7,370 bases of DNA from Actinomycetales bacterium (lineage in GTDB: Bacteria > Actinomycetota > Actinomycetes > Actinomycetales > Cellulomonadaceae), in NCBI GenBank assembly GCA_012514545.1, contig JAAZAC010000106.1, forward strand, positions 1 to 7,370, given 5' to 3'. Position 1 is the first letter of the stretch, and every line of letters begins with the position of its first letter. Below are positions 5,024 to 7,370 of this stretch, piece after piece. The position numbers and the translations under genes were made by a program. The notes beneath the pieces were generated by a model. That model saw nothing but the letters and a program-made list of their open reading frames with translations, had not been told where the DNA came from and did not search any database.

Positions 5024-6562
5024 TCAGCGCGCGGAGTAGTTCGGCGCCTCGACGGTCATCTGGATGTCGTGCGGGTGCGACTCGCGCAGCCCCGCCGACG
5101 TGATCCGCACGAACCGCCCGCGCTCCTGCAGCTCGGGGATGGTGCGGGCGCCGACGTAGAACATCGACTGGTGCAGGCCGCCGACGAGCTGGTGGGCCAC
5201 CGCGCGCAGCGGCCCCCGGTACGGCACCTGCCCCTCGATGCCCTCGGGCACGAGCTTCTCGTCCGCGTCGACGTCGGCCTGGAAGTACCGGTCCTTGGAG
5301 AACGACGCGCGCCCGCGCGAGGCCATCGCGCCCAGCGAGCCCATGCCGCGGTAGTGCTTGAACTGCTTGCCGTTGACGAACACGAGGTCGCCGGGGCTCT
5401 CGTCGCAGCCCGCGAGGAGCGAGCCGAGCATCACGGTCTCCGCGCCCGCGACGATCGCCTTGGCGATGTCGCCGGAGAACTGCAGGCCGCCGTCGCCGAT
5501 CACCGGGATCCCGGCGGGCCGGCACGCCTTGGCGGCCTCGTGGATCGCGGTGACCTGCGGGACGCCGACGCCGGCCACCACGCGCGTCGTGCAGATCGAG
5601 CCGGGGCCGACCCCGACCTTGACGGCGTCCGCGCCCGCGTCGACGAGCGCCTGGGCGCCCGCGCGGGTCGCGACGTTCCCGCCGATCACCTGCACGTGCC
5701 GGGTCGCCGGGTCGGACTTCAGCCGGCCGATCATGTCGAGCATCGCGCGCGTGTGGCCGTGCGCGGTGTCGACGACGATGACGTCGACCCCCGCCTCGAC
5801 GAGCGCCGTCGCCCGGTCCCACGCGTCGCCGTAGAAGCCGACGCCGGCCCCCACCCGCAGGCGGCCCTCCTCGTCCTTGGTGGCCGAGGGGTACTGCTCG
5901 GACTTGACGAAGTCCTTGACGGTGATGAGGCCGGCGAGCCGCCCGGCGGAGTCGACGAGCGGCAGCTTCTCGACCTTGTGCTTCGCGAGCAGCGCGGCGG
6001 CCTCCTCGCTCGCGATGCCCACGGGGGCCGTGACGAGCGGCATCGGCGTCATCACCTGGCGCACGCGCAGGTCGGCGTACTCGGCGGGCGGCACGAAGCG
6101 CAGGTCGCGGTTGGTGATGATGCCGAGGAGCGTGCGGTCCTCCGCGACGACCGGCAGGCCGGAGACGCGGTACGTCGCGCACAGCGCGTCGAGCTCGGCG
6201 AGCGTCGCGTCCGGCCCGATCGTCACCGGGTCGCTGACCATGCCCGACTCCGACCGCTTGACGAGCGTGACCTGGTGGGCCTGGTCCTCGATCGACAGGT
6301 TCCGGTGGAGCACGCCGATGCCGCCGTGCCGGGCCATCCCGATCGCCATCCGCGACTCGGTGACGGTGTCCATGGCGGCCGAGACCAGCGGGATGGCGAG
6401 GTCGATGCCGCGGGTGAGCCGCGTCGTCGTGTCGACCTCGGAGGGGATGATGTCGCTCTCGCCGGGCAGCAGCAGGACGTCGTCGAACGTGAGGCCGACG
6501 AAGGCGAAGGGGTCGCGGTCGGCGTCGGGGGTGGGCACGGAGGAGGGCTCGCGCACGCTCAT
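5024..6562 (-). CDS. guaB: Inosine-5'-monophosphate dehydrogenase
   Basis: Oxidises IMP to XMP with NAD+, the rate-limiting step of guanine nucleotide synthesis, in the cytoplasm as a tetramer or octamer. The 512-residue length is normal for bacterial GuaB. Seen: LTFDDVLLLPGESDI (24-38), SAAMDTVTE (61-69), two CBS domains at about 110-165 and 170-225, HGHTRAM (268-274), the catalytic loop GVGPGSICTTR (317-327) with C324, IMP phosphate-binding IGDGGL (355-360), GKQFKHYRGMGSLGAM (398-413) and the mobile-flap Arg-Tyr at 425-426, ending VEAPNYSAR. Nothing essential is missing, so this is the working housekeeping enzyme, in contrast with the GuaB3 paralogue nearby. The ATG at 6562 has no Shine-Dalgarno and a TACTAT six bases upstream, which suggests a leaderless transcript. 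The gene lies 63 bases after the bldM stop, so some read-through transcription is also possible. Confidence 0.98.
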   Translation of the reverse strand: MSVREPSSVPTPDADRDPFAFVGLTFDDVLLLPGESDIIPSEVDTTTRLTRGIDLAIPLVSAAMDTVTESRMAIGMARHGGIGVLHRNLSIEDQAHQVTLVKRSESGMVSDPVTIGPDATLAELDALCATYRVSGLPVVAEDRTLLGIITNRDLRFVPPAEYADLRVRQVMTPMPLVTAPVGIASEEAAALLAKHKVEKLPLVDSAGRLAGLITVKDFVKSEQYPSATKDEEGRLRVGAGVGFYGDAWDRATALVEAGVDVIVVDTAHGHTRAMLDMIGRLKSDPATRHVQVIGGNVATRAGAQALVDAGADAVKVGVGPGSICTTRVVAGVGVPQVTAIHEAAKACRPAGIPVIGDGGLQFSGDIAKAIVAGAETVMLGSLLAGCDESPGDLVFVNGKQFKHYRGMGSLGAMASRGRASFSKDRYFQADVDADEKLVPEGIEGQVPYRGPLRAVAHQLVGGLHQSMFYVGARTIPELQERGRFVRITSAGLRESHPHDIQMTVEAPNYSAR

Positions 6563-6568
6563 CCGGCG

Positions 6569-6574
6569 ATAGTA
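6569..6574 (-). promoter_or_regulatory. Predicted -10 element for leaderless guaB mRNA
   Basis: On the minus strand TACTAT, a good TANNNT match, is followed by CGCCGG and then the ATG at 6562. The six-base spacing places transcription start at the A of ATG. No Shine-Dalgarno is visible. The upstream spacer is almost all G/C and no clear -35 can be seen. Confidence 0.55.
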
Positions 6575-6599
6575 GTCGGGCCCGCGGGCGCCCCGGGGA

Positions 6600-6613
6600 G
6601 CCCCGGCCGGGGC
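6600..6613. terminator. GC palindrome after bldM, possible terminator
   Basis: GCCCCGGCCGGGGC is a perfect 14-base palindrome lying 12 bases after the bldM stop codon and upstream of the guaB -10 element. Neighbouring CCGGGG/CCCCGG repeats allow alternative stems. There is no T-run, and in such GC-rich DNA it could be incidental. Confidence 0.35.
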
Positions 6614-6625
6614 CCCGGCGCCGTG

Positions 6626-7243
6626 TCAGCGGATGAGGCCGCGCCGCAGCCCGATCGCCACCGCCTGCGCCCGGTCCGCCGCGTCGAGCTTGCGGAAGAG
6701 GCGCCGCGCGTGGGTCTTGACGGTGTCCTCCGAGAGGAACAGGTCGGCGCCGATCTGCGCGTTGGAGCGCCCGTGGCTCATGCCGATGAGCACCTCCATC
6801 TCGCGCTTCGTCAGCTCGATCGGAGGCTGCGTCGAGGTGCGCGGCCGGGAGTGGCCGTTCGTGGCCACGCCGTTGCCCGTCGTCGCGAGGCTGTGGGCCG
6901 CGACGGCGGCCAGCTCGGTCCGGTCGACGTCGGGCGCGAGGTAGCCGCGCGCGCCCATGGCGATCGCCCTGTCGAGGGTGATCTCGTCGCCGGGGACGGC
7001 GATCATGATGACGACCGGGGGCGACTCGAGCTCGCGCAGCCGCCGCATCGCCTCGATGGGACCGGCGCCCGGCAGGTGCGCGTCGAGCAGCACGAGGGCC
7101 GGCACCGCCCGGCGGCAGTGCGTGATGAGCTCCTCCACGCTCGCCGCCGCGCGGGCGGGGACGAGCGCGGGCACCGACTGCGCGGCCGACACGACGCGCT
7201 CCCGGACGGCAGCGGACCCGTGGCACACGATGACGCCGGACAT
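6626..7243 (-). CDS. bldM: BldM-like LuxR/NarL-family orphan response regulator
   Basis: A 205-residue transcription factor with a receiver-like domain (about 1-118), a short linker and a LuxR-type helix-turn-helix (about 142-205). The C-terminal block MSHGRSNAQIG...LFLSEDTVKTHARRLFRKL...GLIR (155-205) is almost the same as Streptomyces BldM as I recall it, and length and position next to guaB agree. The receiver keeps the phosphoacceptor-position D54 (LVLLDAHLPG) but has H8-G9 in place of the acidic pair, A82 in place of the conserved Thr/Ser and P104 in place of the conserved Lys. Phosphorylation control is therefore unlikely. No sensor kinase is present. The ATG at 7243 has AAGGAG ending four bases upstream. 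In Streptomyces BldM controls development, alone or as a heterodimer with WhiI; what it does in this organism is unknown. Confidence 0.9.
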   Translation of the reverse strand: MSGVIVCHGSAAVRERVVSAAQSVPALVPARAAASVEELITHCRRAVPALVLLDAHLPGAGPIEAMRRLRELESPPVVIMIAVPGDEITLDRAIAMGARGYLAPDVDRTELAAVAAHSLATTGNGVATNGHSRPRTSTQPPIELTKREMEVLIGMSHGRSNAQIGADLFLSEDTVKTHARRLFRKLDAADRAQAVAIGLRRGLIR

Positions 7244-7290
7244 CCGCCTCCTTCCGTGGGGGGACCCGGCTGACGAGGCGGTGCCGGGTC
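7244..7290 (-). promoter_or_regulatory. bldM leader hairpin with loop complementary to the Shine-Dalgarno
   Basis: In the leader RNA GACCCGGC and GCCGGGTC (7283-7290 and 7263-7270) form an 8-bp stem with a 12-base loop. The loop contains CCGCCTC (7275-7281), the exact complement of GAGGCGG (7244-7250), which overlaps the Shine-Dalgarno and touches the ATG. This could form a pseudoknot, or an alternative hairpin, hiding the ribosome binding site. Complementarity is seen; regulation is inferred. Confidence 0.4.
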
Positions 7291-7370
7291 AGGCCTCAGG
7301 TGCCATCATCGGCCCACTGCGGCCCGCACGTTAGGCCGATCGAGGGTGAAGACGTGTCCGTTTTCGCCCC
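7291..7370 (-). other. Upstream region of bldM, promoter not resolved
   Basis: No gene is seen here. The odd palindrome TGCGGCCCGCA lies at 7318-7328, and on the minus strand a TAACGT that could serve as a -10 lies just upstream of it at 7328-7333, without a convincing -35. An A/T-rich patch (TTTTCG at about 7361-7366) sits near the window edge. The bldM promoter probably lies here or beyond the edge. Confidence 0.3.

Noticed and set aside
4677..7226. A minus-strand open frame of 849 codons across bldM, guaB and the exonuclease
   Set aside because: It is an out-of-frame shadow of guaB and bldM, Arg/Pro/Ala-rich with no domain, caused by the scarcity of stop codons in GC-rich DNA.
5069..7273. 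A plus-strand open frame of 734 codons opposite guaB and bldM
   Set aside because: It is an antisense shadow: its composition mirrors the opposite gene and there is no Shine-Dalgarno or recognisable fold motif.

Overview
The window is very GC-rich, with strong G/C preference at third codon positions, GTG starts and long open shadow frames on both strands. Together with a BldM-type regulator and a GuaB3 paralogue of IMP dehydrogenase, this points to a high-GC actinobacterium. A Cellulomonas-like member of the Micrococcales is plausible, but that is inference from composition and gene neighbourhood only.

Layout. (1) Positions 1-2523, minus strand: a sugar/polyol PTS operon. It reads deoR-family repressor -> 1-phosphofructokinase-like PfkB kinase (4-base ATGA overlap) -> mannitol-type PTS permease MtlA, which runs off the left edge. 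A promoter-like, relatively AT-rich patch lies just upstream of the repressor (about 2545-2606). A 10-bp hairpin sits at the kinase/permease junction. (2) Positions 2607-2928: a gene-free stretch with unusually dense repeats, namely seven GGGCAC/GTGCCC hexamers (several in 10-bp phase), a 10-bp hairpin, and three AGTGGAACGA boxes that form a 15-bp inverted repeat. (3) Positions 2929-4053, minus: guaB3. (4) Positions 4213-4971, plus: a DnaQ-like DEDDh exonuclease, divergent from guaB3 and convergent with guaB, separated from guaB by a GC-rich hairpin. (5) Positions 5024-6562, minus: guaB, the housekeeping IMP dehydrogenase with two CBS domains. (6) Positions 6626-7243, minus: a LuxR-type orphan response regulator very like BldM. 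Its leader contains a hairpin whose loop is complementary to its own Shine-Dalgarno region.

How it works together. The left part imports and phosphorylates a hexitol or hexose through the PTS and phosphorylates a sugar phosphate further, under a DeoR-type repressor that probably senses the phosphosugar. The right part is a conserved actinobacterial neighbourhood (bldM-guaB-guaB3) linking guanine nucleotide synthesis with a developmental or stationary-phase type regulator. Both guaB and guaB3 lack a Shine-Dalgarno sequence and have a TANNNT hexamer exactly six bases before the start codon, so both may be transcribed as leaderless mRNAs.

No wholly new protein system is visible; every CDS belongs to a recognised family. 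The least explained parts are the repeat-dense non-coding block at 2607-2928 and the possible self-occluding bldM leader.
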